Below are positions 42,852 through 51,601 of a stretch of 64,000 nt of DNA, piece by piece. Positions within the stretch are counted from its first letter, which is position 1. Each line of letters starts with the position of its first letter. The stretch is taken from NCBI GenBank assembly GCA_902801205.1, contig CADCHE010000009.1, forward strand, positions 1-64,000, written 5' to 3'. Below the pieces are notes generated by a model, which was not told where the DNA came from, did no database searches, and saw only the letters and a list, made by a program, of their open reading frames with translations. Source of the stretch: an uncultured Bacteroidia bacterium (GTDB taxonomy: Bacteria; Bacteroidota; Bacteroidia; Bacteroidales; UBA932). Both the position numbers and the translations under genes were made by a program.

Positions 42852-45017
42852 ATGAGCAAGACAGTCAGAAAGACTTTCCCGGTGCAGGGAATGGGATGCG
42901 CGGCCTGCGTGGCCCGCGTCGAAAATACGATCAAGGGACAGAACGGTGTGTCTGCGTGCAGCGTCTCGCTGGCATCGAACACCGCCCAGGTCGATTATGA
43001 TCCGGGCGTCGTCACGGCGGCGGACCTGCAGAAAGCCGTCCGGGACGCCGGGTACGACCTCATCGTCGTAGACGGCGACGAGGACGGCGACGAGGCGGCC
43101 GACGAGGCCGAGCGAGCCTCGCAGGACAGTTATCGCGCCCTGGTCCGGGACACCCGCCTGGCCGTGACGCTGGCTGTCCTGCTGATGATTCTCTCGATGG
43201 GCTTCAAGACGTATCCGGGTGTGCTCGCTGCCTGCCTGGCGGCGGTCGCTGTCTTCTGGTGCGGCCGCCGGTTCCTGTCGACGGCCTGGCGCCAGGCGCG
43301 GCACCGCAGTGCGAGCATGGATACGCTGGTCGCCCTTTCCATCCTCATCTCTTTCTTCTTCAGCCTGTTCAACCTCCTTTTTCCGGGCGTATGGACCCGG
43401 CGCGGGCTGGAACCCCACCTGTATTTCGAGTCGGGTGCGATGATCGTCGCCTTCATCCTGATCGGCCGTGTGCTGATGGCGCGTGCGCAGCGGGGGACGA
43501 CGGCGGCGATCCGGGCACTGGCGGGCCTGCAGCCCCGTCAGGTCGACATCCGCGTGGGAGACGTCTTCTCCGTCCGGCCCGGCGATAGGATTGCGGCCGA
43601 CGGTGTCGTCGTATCCGGTTCCTCCTATGTGGATGAGAGCCTGCTGACCGGGGAACCCGTCGCCGTCTTCAAGCAGGCGGGCGACAAGGTGTATACCGGC
43701 ACCATGAACCAGAAGGGTTCCTTCGATGTCCGGGCAGAAAAAGTAGGTCGCGAGACGATGCTTTCCGCCATTGTCCGGATGGTCAAAGAGGCGCAGGGCT
43801 CCAAGGCCCGCATCCAGACGACCGTCGACAAGGTGGCTGCCGTTTTCGTGCCCGTCATCATCGGCATTTCTCTGGTGACGCTGCTGTGCTGGGTGCTCCT
43901 CTCACCGACGGACGGCCTGACGCGCGGTCTCATGGCGATGGTCTCCGTGCTGGTCATCGCCTGCCCCTGTTCGCTCGGGCTCGCGACCCCGACGGCCCTG
44001 ATCGCCGGCATCGGCAACGGTGCGCGGAAAGGCATCCTGGTGCAGGATGCGGATGCCCTGCAGGTCGCCGGGACGCTGGATACGGTCATCCTGGACAAGA
44101 CCGGCACCCTGACGGAAGGCCGTCCGGCCGTAACGGACGCCTTCTGGTATACCGCTTCGGAGGAAGAACGCCGTGCCAACCGTGCCATCCTGCTGGCCTT
44201 GGAACTCCGCTCGGAACATCCGCTTGCGATGGCCGTCGTCTCTTTCCTGCGCGCGGAGCGGATGGATGAAGAAGTCCCCGAAGCGGAGATCTCCTCCTTT
44301 GAAACCCTGCCCGGAAGCGGCATCGCCGGCTACTGCCGCGGAATGCGCTTCTATGCGGGACGCGAGGCGGCGGAACCTTCCGTTTATGCCGAGCGATGGC
44401 AGAAGGAAGGGAAGAGCCTCGTCTATTTTTCCGGCGAGGAGGGACTGATCGCCGTTTTCGCCCTGACCGACCGGGTGAAGGAAGGCTCAGCCGAAGCCGT
44501 TTCCCTCCTGCATCAGCAGGGCATCCGGACGGTGCTGCTGACCGGCGACAATGCTGCGTCGGCGGAACGGGTGGCCGCGGAAACCGGCATCGGGACGGTC
44601 CGTGCCGGTGTCCTTCCGTTGGAGAAGGAGGAATATGTCCGCCGTCTGCAGGAAGAAGGGCACAAGGTGGCCATGGTCGGTGACGGCATCAACGACAGCG
44701 CTGCGCTGTCGCGGGCCGACCTGAGCATCGCGATGGGCAGGGGGAGCGACCTGGCCATCCATACGGCGATGGCGACGGTGGTCTCTTCCGACCTGCGGAA
44801 AGTGCCCCAGTTGATCCGGCTTTCCAAGAAGACGGGCCGGATTGTCCGGGAGAATCTGTTCTGGGCTTTTTTTTACAATGTGCTGGCCGTCCCGGTCGCC
44901 GCGGGCGTCCTGTATCCTGTGAACGGTTTCCTGTTGAATCCGATGGTGGCGGCCGCCTGCATGGCCCTGAGCTCGGTCTGCGTCGTCGCCAATTCGCTGC
45001 GCCTGCGCCGCGCCTGA
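42852..45017 (+). CDS. copA: Copper-exporting P1B-type ATPase
   Basis: The 721-residue protein has one N-terminal heavy-metal domain (QGMGCAACVARVE), eight membrane helices with the CPC motif (IACPCSLGLATPTAL), the phosphorylation site DKTGTLTEGR, the SEHPLAMA histidine-proline motif, TGDN, and MVGDGINDSAAL. The CPC, plus a Cys-rich HMA, fits Cu+ export. An Asp/Glu-rich linker (DGDEDGDEAADEAE) joins the HMA to the membrane part. A TATCTTTA element at 42824-42831 may be its promoter. Confidence 0.93.
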   Translation: MSKTVRKTFPVQGMGCAACVARVENTIKGQNGVSACSVSLASNTAQVDYDPGVVTAADLQKAVRDAGYDLIVVDGDEDGDEAADEAERASQDSYRALVRDTRLAVTLAVLLMILSMGFKTYPGVLAACLAAVAVFWCGRRFLSTAWRQARHRSASMDTLVALSILISFFFSLFNLLFPGVWTRRGLEPHLYFESGAMIVAFILIGRVLMARAQRGTTAAIRALAGLQPRQVDIRVGDVFSVRPGDRIAADGVVVSGSSYVDESLLTGEPVAVFKQAGDKVYTGTMNQKGSFDVRAEKVGRETMLSAIVRMVKEAQGSKARIQTTVDKVAAVFVPVIIGISLVTLLCWVLLSPTDGLTRGLMAMVSVLVIACPCSLGLATPTALIAGIGNGARKGILVQDADALQVAGTLDTVILDKTGTLTEGRPAVTDAFWYTASEEERRANRAILLALELRSEHPLAMAVVSFLRAERMDEEVPEAEISSFETLPGSGIAGYCRGMRFYAGREAAEPSVYAERWQKEGKSLVYFSGEEGLIAVFALTDRVKEGSAEAVSLLHQQGIRTVLLTGDNAASAERVAAETGIGTVRAGVLPLEKEEYVRRLQEEGHKVAMVGDGINDSAALSRADLSIAMGRGSDLAIHTAMATVVSSDLRKVPQLIRLSKKTGRIVRENLFWAFFYNVLAVPVAAGVLYPVNGFLLNPMVAAACMALSSVCVVANSLRLRRA

Positions 45018-45021
45018 ACCC

Positions 45022-45651
45022 TTACATCAGCCAGGCGGACATGTCTTCGCCGCGGGCGATGCCTTCGCGGATCTGCGTGGAGGAGATGTCGACCAGCGGT
45101 GCGTCGATCAGCCGGATATGGTAGGCGCGGGCCAGGGTCTCTTCCAGGTTCGCCGATTCCGTCTGGGATGCGTCGAGGACATAGGGGGAGGGGAAGCGGC
45201 GGCATTCTTCGAGCAAATTGGCCGCAATGCGCTTCAGGTCGTATCCGGCTCGCGGGAAGACGGCCACGCCGTAGTCGGACAGCAGCCGCTGGAAGTCCCG
45301 CCAGCGGTGGATGTCCTCCAGGTTGTCCGCCCCGATCACCAGGGTGAAGTCGTTCTCTTTCTCGCGCTGCTTGAGGGCGTCCAGCGTGCGGATCGAATAG
45401 TGCGGCGGCGGCATTTCCAGTTCGATGCGGTCGACATGGACCCGGAGTCCGGGATGGCGGCGGACGGCGGCGCAGGCCGCTTCGAAGCGTTCCTGCCCCG
45501 TAGCGGCACTGATCCCCTCCTTGAGCGGGTTCTTGGGCGAAACGACCAGGTAGACGGCGTCGTAGCCGTCCACTTCCGTCAGGTGCCGCATGATGGCCAG
45601 GTGCCCGATGTGGAGGGGGTTGAAGGAACCGGAATAGACCGCGATGTCCAT
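45022..45651 (-). CDS. nadD: Nicotinate-nucleotide adenylyltransferase
   Basis: The 209-residue protein has the nucleotidyltransferase motifs GSFNPLHIGHLAIM and ISSTQIREGI, and the family loop VSPKNPLKEG. It makes deamido-NAD from nicotinate mononucleotide and ATP. It follows gmk with a 12-base gap, so the two form an operon. Its stop lies 4 bases from that of converging copA. Confidence 0.93.
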   Translation of the reverse strand: MDIAVYSGSFNPLHIGHLAIMRHLTEVDGYDAVYLVVSPKNPLKEGISAATGQERFEAACAAVRRHPGLRVHVDRIELEMPPPHYSIRTLDALKQREKENDFTLVIGADNLEDIHRWRDFQRLLSDYGVAVFPRAGYDLKRIAANLLEECRRFPSPYVLDASQTESANLEETLARAYHIRLIDAPLVDISSTQIREGIARGEDMSAWLM

Positions 45652-45663
45652 GGTCGGCCGGAA

Positions 45664-46254
45664 TCAGAAGTTGCCGTCCAGCTTGCCGTCGGCGAGGAAA
45701 TCCTCGACGATGAACTCGGCCTCTTCGAAGGCCTCCTGAAGGTCGTCGTTGATGAGGACGTGGTCGAACTGCGGCGCATAGGTCATTTCTTCCGACGCCT
45801 TTGCCACACGGTCTTCGATGGCCTCCGGCGTGTCCGTTCCGCGGCGGATGAGTCGTTCGCGGAGCACTTCGACCGAGGGCGCCTGGATGAAGACGGAGAG
45901 CGCGTTCTCACCGAAGTACTTCTTCAGGTTGACGCCGCCCTTGACATCCACGTCGAAGATGATGACGTGACCGGCGTTCCAGATGCGTTCCACCTCTTTC
46001 TTCAACGTGCCGTAGAACTTGTCCGTGTAGACTTCCTCATACTCGACGAAGGCGTCTTGTGCGATCAGTTCACGGAAGGCCTCGGGCGTTACGAAATAGT
46101 ACTCGCGGCCATCCTGCTCCTCGCCCCGTGGGGCGCGGGAGGTGGCTGAGATGGAGAATTCCATCTTATCTCCCCAGAGGCCCAGGATGTGGTTGACGAT
46201 CGTACTTTTGCCGGATCCGGATGGTGCGGAGAAAATCAAGACTTTATTGCCCAT
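45664..46254 (-). CDS. gmk: Guanylate kinase
   Basis: The 196-residue protein has the P-loop APSGSGKST, the GMP-binding SATSRAPRGEEQDGREYYF and FVEYEEVYTDKFYGT, and the lid arginines RLIRRGTDTPEAIEDR. It phosphorylates GMP and dGMP. Length is normal. It heads the gmk-nadD pair and diverges from the 78-residue gene at 46325. Confidence 0.96.
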   Translation of the reverse strand: MGNKVLIFSAPSGSGKSTIVNHILGLWGDKMEFSISATSRAPRGEEQDGREYYFVTPEAFRELIAQDAFVEYEEVYTDKFYGTLKKEVERIWNAGHVIIFDVDVKGGVNLKKYFGENALSVFIQAPSVEVLRERLIRRGTDTPEAIEDRVAKASEEMTYAPQFDHVLINDDLQEAFEEAEFIVEDFLADGKLDGNF

Positions 46255-46264
46255 GTGTGTATCG

Positions 46265-46295
46265 TTTGTTTTTTGCTCGGAATATTGTATTTTTG
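46265..46295 (+). promoter_or_regulatory. Promoter of the 78-residue gene
   Basis: TTTG (46265-46268), 19 bases, then TATTTTTG (46288-46295) is a close match to the consensus and lies 29 bases before the GTG start at 46325. Confidence 0.65.
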
Positions 46296-46324
46296 TAGAG
46301 TAATATCCTCAAATCCATTCTGTT

Positions 46325-46561
46325 GTGGCCAGAAAGAAAAAATTGAAACTGACTCCTCACGCTCCGGAGCGTTTCGCGGAGAGAAACCGTCCGCTCAAAC
46401 GGACCCACCGGCAGGTTATCTACTTGAACGACAATGAATGGGCGTTCCTGCAGGAATTCTGCAGCCGGTATGGGGTGAAGGGGCGTTCCTCCCTTTTCCG
46501 CGAGGCGACGATGGCCCACATTCTCGCACAGTTGGACGAGGACCATCCGACGCTTTTCTAG
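46325..46561 (+). CDS. Small basic protein, possible ribbon-helix-helix type
   Basis: The start is GTG at 46325, 29 bases after a strong promoter. The 78-residue product begins MARKKKLKLTPHAPERFAERN, continues with a strand QVIYLNDNEWAFLQEF and helix SLFREATMAHI. The basic N-terminus and the strand-helix pattern would suit a small DNA-binding protein, but this is inference. Its stop shares CTAG with the stop of the converging zinc protease gene. Confidence 0.6.
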   Translation: MARKKKLKLTPHAPERFAERNRPLKRTHRQVIYLNDNEWAFLQEFCSRYGVKGRSSLFREATMAHILAQLDEDHPTLF

Positions 46562-47241
46562 CGGCGGCTGTTCGCGATGGAAATATAGTAGATCAGCGTG
46601 GCGAGCGATCCGATCGCTGCGATGACGTAGGTGTAGGCGGCCCACTTGAGGGCATCCTGCGCCATCGGCTTGGTGCGGACATCGGCGATGCCGCTGCCCT
46701 CCAGCCACGCAACGGCCCTGCGGCTGGCGTCCACCTCGACCGGCAACGTGACGAAACTGAAGAGGGTGGTGACGGCGAAGAGGGCGATGCCGAGCCAGAG
46801 CAGCGTCGGGAAGACGTTCACGAGGAGCAGGCCGGCGAGCAGCACCCACTGGACGGCCATGCTGGAGAAATTGACGATGGGCACCATCGCCGTGCGCAGG
46901 CGCAGGGGCGCGTAGCCTTTGGCGTGCTGGATCACATGCCCGCATTCGTGGGCGGCAACAGCCGCGGCCGCGATGCTCCGCTGGTCGTAGACGGCGGCGC
47001 TCAGGTTGACGGTCTTCGTCTGCGGATTGTAGTGGTCGGTCAGCTTGCCGGGGACCGATTCCACCTTCACGTCGTAGATCCCGTTCTCCTGCAGCATCTT
47101 GCGGGCGATTTCCGCGCCGGAAAGCCCGGTGCTGGTGGGAATCTTGGCGTATTTGTCGAATCTCCGCTGGAGGGAGTTCTGGATGATGTAGCTGGCGGCC
47201 ATCACCGCGATCATGATGATCCAAATCAAAGCTGTGCTCAT
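46558..47241 (-). CDS. Zinc metallopeptidase, YugP family
   Basis: The 227-residue protein has an N-terminal helix, the zinc motif HECGHVIQH near residue 98-106, and three further transmembrane segments, with LPVEVDASRRAVAWL supplying the third ligand and ending helices. This is the neutral zinc metallopeptidase (YugP) family; substrates are unknown. A TATTTTTG element lies at 47271-47264. Confidence 0.88.
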   Translation of the reverse strand: MSTALIWIIMIAVMAASYIIQNSLQRRFDKYAKIPTSTGLSGAEIARKMLQENGIYDVKVESVPGKLTDHYNPQTKTVNLSAAVYDQRSIAAAAVAAHECGHVIQHAKGYAPLRLRTAMVPIVNFSSMAVQWVLLAGLLLVNVFPTLLWLGIALFAVTTLFSFVTLPVEVDASRRAVAWLEGSGIADVRTKPMAQDALKWAAYTYVIAAIGSLATLIYYISIANSRR

Positions 47242-47263
47242 GTCTTGACTGTTTCTTTGTCTC

Positions 47264-47302
47264 CAAAAATAGCATATTTTCCCGAAAAAAGTGGTAAATT
47301 TG
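47264..47302. promoter_or_regulatory. Divergent promoters of zinc protease and alr
   Basis: TATTTTTG on the minus strand (47271-47264) serves the protease. TAAATTTG on the plus strand (47295-47302) serves the alanine racemase, whose ATG at 47323 is 20 bases further. An ATG at 47304 in another frame is not used. Confidence 0.55.
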
Positions 47303-47322
47303 TATGAATATCATCAAGGGAA

Positions 47323-48438
47323 ATGTCGAATCGGGAGAACGATTTTTCGAGGCTGGAACTCCGCCTCCCTGCGTGTCTGGACAATTACAGGTATTTCCGC
47401 TCGAAACTGGACCGGAAAACCCGCCTGCTCGTGCTCGTCAAGGCCAACGCCTACGGGCACGGTGCCGTCGAGTTCGCGTGGATGATGCAGAACGCAGGCG
47501 CTGACTACCTGGCCGTCGCCCTGCCCGTGGAGGGCATCGAACTCCGCCAGGCCGGTATCGGCCTTCCGATCCTGGTGCTCACTTCCGGGACGGATTTCTT
47601 TGATGAGATCATCGACAATCACCTCGAGCCCGGCATCCCGAACCTGTTCGCCCTGCGCGCCCTGGACGAAGTCCTGCGCCGGCGCGGCATCGAGCAGTTC
47701 CCGGTGCATCTCAAACTGGACTCCGGCATGCATCGCCTGGGGTTCATGAGCAGCGAGATCCCTGCATTGCTGGATTTCCTGAAGGAATGCCGGACCGTCC
47801 GCGTCAAGTCGGTCTATTCGCACCTGGCGGCGGCGGAAGACCCGGCGATGGATGCCTTTACCCTGTCGCAGGTCGACCTGTTCACCCGGAACGCCGACCG
47901 CATCAGCGCGGTCCTGCCTGAACCCCCGATGCGGCATATCCTCAATTCCGCCGGCATCGAGCGGTTTCCGCAATACCAGTTCGACATGGTCCGCCTGGGC
48001 ATCGGCATCTACGGCATCAGCGCCCTGCCCGGCGTGCACCTCAGCCAGGTGGCGTCGTTGAAGGTGAAAATCCTTCAGATCAAGGAGTTGTCACCAGAGG
48101 ATGGAACGATCGGTTACGGCCGGAAGGGAAAGATTCCGCCGGAAGGGATGCGTATCGCGACAATCCCGGTCGGCTATGCCGACGGCATCGACCGGCACCT
48201 GGGCTGCGGACGGGCGTCCTTCCTGCTGAACGGTGCGCGCGTCCCTACGGTCGGCAACATCTGCATGGATATGTGCATGCTCGATATCACCGGTGTCGAG
48301 GCTTCCGTCGGGGATACCGTCACCATCTTCGGTGATGATCCGACACCCACCGAACTGGCGGACCTGCTGGGCACGATCCCTTATGAAATCATGACCAGCG
48401 TACCGCGCAGGATCGAGCGTGTGATCCTGCGTCACTGA
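47323..48438 (+). CDS. alr: Alanine racemase
   Basis: The 371-residue protein has the PLP lysine in VLVKANAYGHG, the barrel motif HLKLDSGMHRLGF, the second-site region TIGYGRKGK and VGNICMDMCMLD. It interconverts L- and D-alanine for peptidoglycan. Length and order are normal. It does not carry the MurF-like N-terminal fusion seen in some Bacteroidota. Confidence 0.94.
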   Translation: MSNRENDFSRLELRLPACLDNYRYFRSKLDRKTRLLVLVKANAYGHGAVEFAWMMQNAGADYLAVALPVEGIELRQAGIGLPILVLTSGTDFFDEIIDNHLEPGIPNLFALRALDEVLRRRGIEQFPVHLKLDSGMHRLGFMSSEIPALLDFLKECRTVRVKSVYSHLAAAEDPAMDAFTLSQVDLFTRNADRISAVLPEPPMRHILNSAGIERFPQYQFDMVRLGIGIYGISALPGVHLSQVASLKVKILQIKELSPEDGTIGYGRKGKIPPEGMRIATIPVGYADGIDRHLGCGRASFLLNGARVPTVGNICMDMCMLDITGVEASVGDTVTIFGDDPTPTELADLLGTIPYEIMTSVPRRIERVILRH

Positions 48439-48452
48439 TTCTTCCCGGGAAA

Positions 48453-49016
48453 CTAGACGAACATGCCTTCGCGGACGGCCGCCGCGGTGTCCGCACCTTT
48501 CAATGCGGAGAGGATGGCCAGCCCGAAATCGATGGCATAGCCGGGCCCGCGCCCTGTGACCAGGTTCCCGCAGGTGACGGCGGGCACCCGTTCGTAGATG
48601 GCTCCCTGCTTCTCAAGGGCCTCCTGGAATCCTTCGTAGCAGGTGAACCGGACACCTTGCAGGCCGTCCAGCTGCGATACCACGAGTCCGGGGGCGGCGC
48701 AGATCGCTGCGACGATGCCACCGTCGGCATAATGCGCTTTCATCAGGGTGATGAGTTCCTCGTTTCCGGCCAGGTTCGACGCGCCGGGCAGGCCGCCCGG
48801 GAAGATCATCACGTCTGCCGGGGAGGCTTTCTCCGCCGTCAACTCCACGAACAGCCGGTCGGCGATGAACGGCACGCCGTGCGCTCCGGTGACGAAGGGG
48901 TCTTCGTTCATCGATACGGTCTCGACCGCGACTTTCCCGCGGCGCAGTACGTCCAGGGTGGCGATGGCTTCGGTCTCCTCGAAACCGTCGGCCAGGAATA
49001 GGTAGATTCCTTTCAT
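48453..49016 (-). CDS. DJ-1/PfpI-family protein (YajL-like)
   Basis: The 187-residue protein has the DJ-1 pattern FLADGFEETEAIATLDVLRRG, MIFPGGLPGA and the nucleophile elbow AAICAAPGLV, then GYAIDFGLAIL. Relatives protect against oxidative or carbonyl damage. The exact activity is debated in the family. A TATATTTG element (49046-49039) precedes the ATG. Confidence 0.9.
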   Translation of the reverse strand: MKGIYLFLADGFEETEAIATLDVLRRGKVAVETVSMNEDPFVTGAHGVPFIADRLFVELTAEKASPADVMIFPGGLPGASNLAGNEELITLMKAHYADGGIVAAICAAPGLVVSQLDGLQGVRFTCYEGFQEALEKQGAIYERVPAVTCGNLVTGRGPGYAIDFGLAILSALKGADTAAAVREGMFV

Positions 49017-49038
49017 CGTTTGTGCGATTGTGTTTCTT

Positions 49039-49066
49039 CAAATATACGCATATTTGGCTATATTTG
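49039..49066. promoter_or_regulatory. Divergent promoters of DJ-1 and GH43 genes
   Basis: TATATTTG on the minus strand (49046-49039) and TATATTTG on the plus strand (49059-49066) are 12 bases apart. The plus element ends 5 bases before ATG 49072. Confidence 0.6.
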
Positions 49067-49071
49067 CAGCG

Positions 49072-50040
49072 ATGAGCAAAAAACTTTTCCCCTTGATCCT
49101 GCTGGCGCTCTTCCTGGTCCTTCCGGCGGCGTCCGGACGCGGGACGACCGGAAAGCCATTGACGCTGGCCGATCCGTATATCCTTGAGTATGAGGGCCGT
49201 TTCTATGCTTATGGGACGTCTGCGCGCGACGGTATCGCTGTCTATGTCTCAGACGACCTGAAGCATTGGTCGGGGCCGTGCGGCGCCGCTCCCGGCGGAC
49301 TCGCTCTGTACCGGGAAGATTCCTGGGGCCGGCATTCCTTCTGGGCGCCGGAAGTCTACCGTCTCGGTGGGCGGTTCGTGATGACCTACTCCGTCGAGGA
49401 GCACATCGCCGTGGCGTTCGCCGATTCGCCGCTCGGTCCCTTCCGCCAGGAAGAGATGCGCCCGTATATCCCGGAAAAGAAGGGGATTGACAGCCATATC
49501 TTCGTAGATGACGACGGCCGCGTCTATCTATACTGGGTCCGCTGGGACTACGGAAACGGCAACGAGATCCACGTGGCACCGCTGGCCGGCGACCTGAAGC
49601 AACTCGACACGGCGCATCACACCGCCTGTATCGTGACGCGTCCCGGGACCTGGGAGGCCGTGCCGGGCGGCGGCCGTGTGGCCGAAGGACCCTTCGTGTT
49701 GAAACACGGCGGAAAGTATTATCTTACATTTAGTTGCAACGACTTCCGCTCGCCGGACTACGCCGTGGGATATGCAGTATCTGACAGCCCCATGGGGCCG
49801 TGGACACGTTATGCCGGGAATCCTGTCCTGCACCGGCATGGCGGATTCCCGGGTACCGGACACCATTCTTTCCTGCGGACGTCGAAGGGAAAGATGTATA
49901 TCGTCTTCCATGCGCACTGGAGCGCGGAGAAGGTCGGCCCGCGCCGGACGCTGCTTTCGCCCTGCCGGTTCGTCCGGGCGCGCAGCGGGCCGGATAGAAT
50001 AAAAGTCGGGACGAAAATCATCGCCCCGACGGTGGATTGA
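49072..50040 (+). CDS. Secreted GH43-family glycosidase
   Basis: A signal peptide (MSKKLFPLILLALFLVLPAA) leads to a single five-bladed propeller. The GH43 catalytic residues are visible: Asp in TLADPYILEYEG, the pKa modulator Asp in KGIDSHIFVDDDG and Glu in RVAEGPFVLKHGG. It probably hydrolyses arabinofuranosides or xylosides in the periplasm. There is no accessory C-terminal domain, and 322 residues is compact. ATG 49072 follows the promoter element closely. Confidence 0.9.
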   Translation: MSKKLFPLILLALFLVLPAASGRGTTGKPLTLADPYILEYEGRFYAYGTSARDGIAVYVSDDLKHWSGPCGAAPGGLALYREDSWGRHSFWAPEVYRLGGRFVMTYSVEEHIAVAFADSPLGPFRQEEMRPYIPEKKGIDSHIFVDDDGRVYLYWVRWDYGNGNEIHVAPLAGDLKQLDTAHHTACIVTRPGTWEAVPGGGRVAEGPFVLKHGGKYYLTFSCNDFRSPDYAVGYAVSDSPMGPWTRYAGNPVLHRHGGFPGTGHHSFLRTSKGKMYIVFHAHWSAEKVGPRRTLLSPCRFVRARSGPDRIKVGTKIIAPTVD

Positions 50041-50044
50041 CCGG

Positions 50045-50115
50045 TTGAGATACCAGGACTCGAACCTGGACTGGCAGAACCAAAATCTGTAGTGCTACCA
50101 TTACACCATACCTCA
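50045..50115 (-). tRNA. tRNA-Gln (anticodon TTG)
   Basis: Reading the minus strand, TGAGGTA pairs with TATCTCA as the acceptor stem, a D-arm follows (AATGGTAGC), the anticodon loop is TTTTGGT giving TTG, and the T-arm has CCAGG TTCGAGT CCTGG. The discriminator is A and CCA is not encoded. The anticodon stem has one A-C mismatch at its base. Confidence 0.93.
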
Positions 50116-50182
50116 ATTCCGTTGCAAAGATATCATTTTTTTCGGTAATCTTCAAATCATCGGTCTTTTCCGAAGATGAGGA

Positions 50183-50620
50183 CTACCCGCGTTTGTCGCG
50201 GAAGAAGGAGAGCATCAGTTCGGTGCACTCGGTGGCGAGGACACCGGAGCGGAGCTCCGTACGGGGGTGCAGCAGGGGAGGGGAATAAAGCGACTGCCCG
50301 CGCTTGGGGTCGCCCGCACCATAGACAACGCGCCCGATCTGGGCCCAGTTGAGCGCGCCGGCGCACATCGGACAAGGCTCGACGGTGACATACAATGTGC
50401 AGTCGCTAAGGTATTTCCCGTCGAAGGCTTCGGTGGCGGCCGTGATGGCGATCATCTCGGCGTGGGCGGTCGGGTCGTGCAGGCGCTCGGTCATATTGTG
50501 GCCCTTCCCGATGATGGCGCCGCGGCAGACGACGACGGCCCCGATGGGCACTTCGCCTTCTTCCAGGGCGGCGCGAGCCTCGCGGAGCGCATCCTGCATG
50601 TATTTCTCGTCGATATCCAT
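50183..50620 (-). CDS. tadA: tRNA-specific adenosine deaminase (TadA-like)
   Basis: The 145-residue protein from MDIDEKYM has the deaminase zinc motifs THAE (in DPTAHAEMIAI) and EPCPMCAGAL. The pattern and length fit TadA, which makes inosine at the wobble base of tRNA-Arg, though guanine-deaminase relatives cannot be excluded. The ATG at 50620 is chosen because the upstream extension runs through the rpmH terminator. Confidence 0.87.
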   Translation of the reverse strand: MDIDEKYMQDALREARAALEEGEVPIGAVVVCRGAIIGKGHNMTERLHDPTAHAEMIAITAATEAFDGKYLSDCTLYVTVEPCPMCAGALNWAQIGRVVYGAGDPKRGQSLYSPPLLHPRTELRSGVLATECTELMLSFFRDKRG

Positions 50621-50645
50621 GGGCGGTACAGGTCTGTCCGGAAAC

Positions 50646-50672
50646 AAAAAAAGCAGGCCTTGCGGACCTGCT
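50646..50672 (-). terminator. Terminator of rpmH
   Basis: On the minus strand AGCAGG and CCTGCT pair, followed by a run of T from 50652 to 50646. It lies 19 bases beyond the rpmH stop. Confidence 0.8.
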
Positions 50673-50690
50673 GAAGAAGTCAAACGACGC

Positions 50691-50843
50691 TTACCACCGG
50701 TCTTCGGAGGAAACGGTCAGTTTCTTGCGTCCGTGACGACGGCGCGCGGCAAGGACGCGACGGCCGTTGGCGGATGACATTCTCTCGCGGAAGCCGTGCT
50801 TGTTCACGCGCTTGCGTCTGGAAGGTTGAAATGTTCTTTTCAT
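50691..50843 (-). CDS. rpmH: 50S ribosomal protein L34
   Basis: The 50-residue basic protein begins [12 protein letters not shown] and continues [27 protein letters not shown], the invariant L34 pattern. The C-terminus SSEDRW is typical in length for Bacteroidota. dnaA and rnpA, its usual neighbours in other phyla, are not here. It has its own promoter and terminator. Confidence 0.97.
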   Translation of the reverse strand: MKRTFQPSRRKRVNKHGFRERMSSANGRRVLAARRRHGRKKLTVSSEDRW

Positions 50844-50876
50844 ATCGCTTTGTTTTTATTTTCCAAAATCGGACTG

Positions 50877-50907
50877 CAAAATTAACCTTTTTGCGCTAAA
50901 AACCAAA
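50877..50907 (-). promoter_or_regulatory. Promoter of rpmH
   Basis: On the minus strand TTTG (50907-50904), 19 bases, then TAATTTTG (50884-50877) fits the consensus, giving a leader of about 30 bases. Confidence 0.65.
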
Positions 50908-50935
50908 ATATTTTGGGCATTTGTGCCGAAAAAAG

Positions 50936-51601
50936 TCATTTTGCGATGTCGATGACGTATTTCCCCGTGAAATAGGCATCCTGCAGCCACGCGTCCACCG
51001 GCCAGGTGGACACGCTTCCGGCGGCGAGGTGTTCACGTCCCATCAGCAGCGCAGTTTCTTCGGCCACGTCGCCGCCGCGCAGATAGAGGATCCGCTCGGT
51101 GAACTGCTTCCTGACCCAGGGATAGAAGTCGGTCAGCGAAGCGACGGCGCGGGAGACGACGAGCTCGAAGGTCCGTCCGAGCGATTCCGCACGGGCGTTC
51201 ACCACTTCCACATTCTCCAGCCCGAGGGCGTCCGCGGCCGCCTGTGCCACGAGGGTCTTCTTCCCGACGGAGTCGCAGAGCGTGAACATCGTGTCCGGGA
51301 AGAGGATGGCGAGGGGAATGCCCGGAAATCCGCCGCCCGTACCGAGGTCGAGTACGCGCGGACCTCCTTCCTGCAGGCGGGTGAGCAGCTCCGGCCGATG
51401 CAACTGCAGGTACCGCGCGATGGCGAGCGAGTGCAGGACATGATGGTCGTACAGGTTGTCGATGTCCTTGCGGGAAATGACGTTGATCTTGCTGTTCCAT
51501 TCACGGTAGATCGCATCCATCTTCGTGAAGCGCTCTTCCTGGAGGGGGGTGAGGAAGTCGAACGTCTCCCTCAGCCGTTTGTTGCATTCCATGCCGTTCA
51601 T
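50936..51601 (-). CDS. rsmG: 16S rRNA m7G527 methyltransferase
   Basis: The 221-residue protein has the SAM-binding VLDLGTGGGFPGIPLAI, NVISRKD, AESL and SRAVASL motifs of RsmG (GidB). Its ATG overlaps the stop of the sigma factor gene in an ATGA (51601-51598), suggesting translational coupling. An in-frame ATG at 51592 would give nearly the same protein. Confidence 0.94.
   Translation of the reverse strand: MNGMECNKRLRETFDFLTPLQEERFTKMDAIYREWNSKINVISRKDIDNLYDHHVLHSLAIARYLQLHRPELLTRLQEGGPRVLDLGTGGGFPGIPLAILFPDTMFTLCDSVGKKTLVAQAAADALGLENVEVVNARAESLGRTFELVVSRAVASLTDFYPWVRKQFTERILYLRGGDVAEETALLMGREHLAAGSVSTWPVDAWLQDAYFTGKYVIDIAK

Noticed and set aside
48444..48453. TTCCCGGGAA palindrome after alr as a terminator
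   Set aside because: It is too short and has no loop or T-run.
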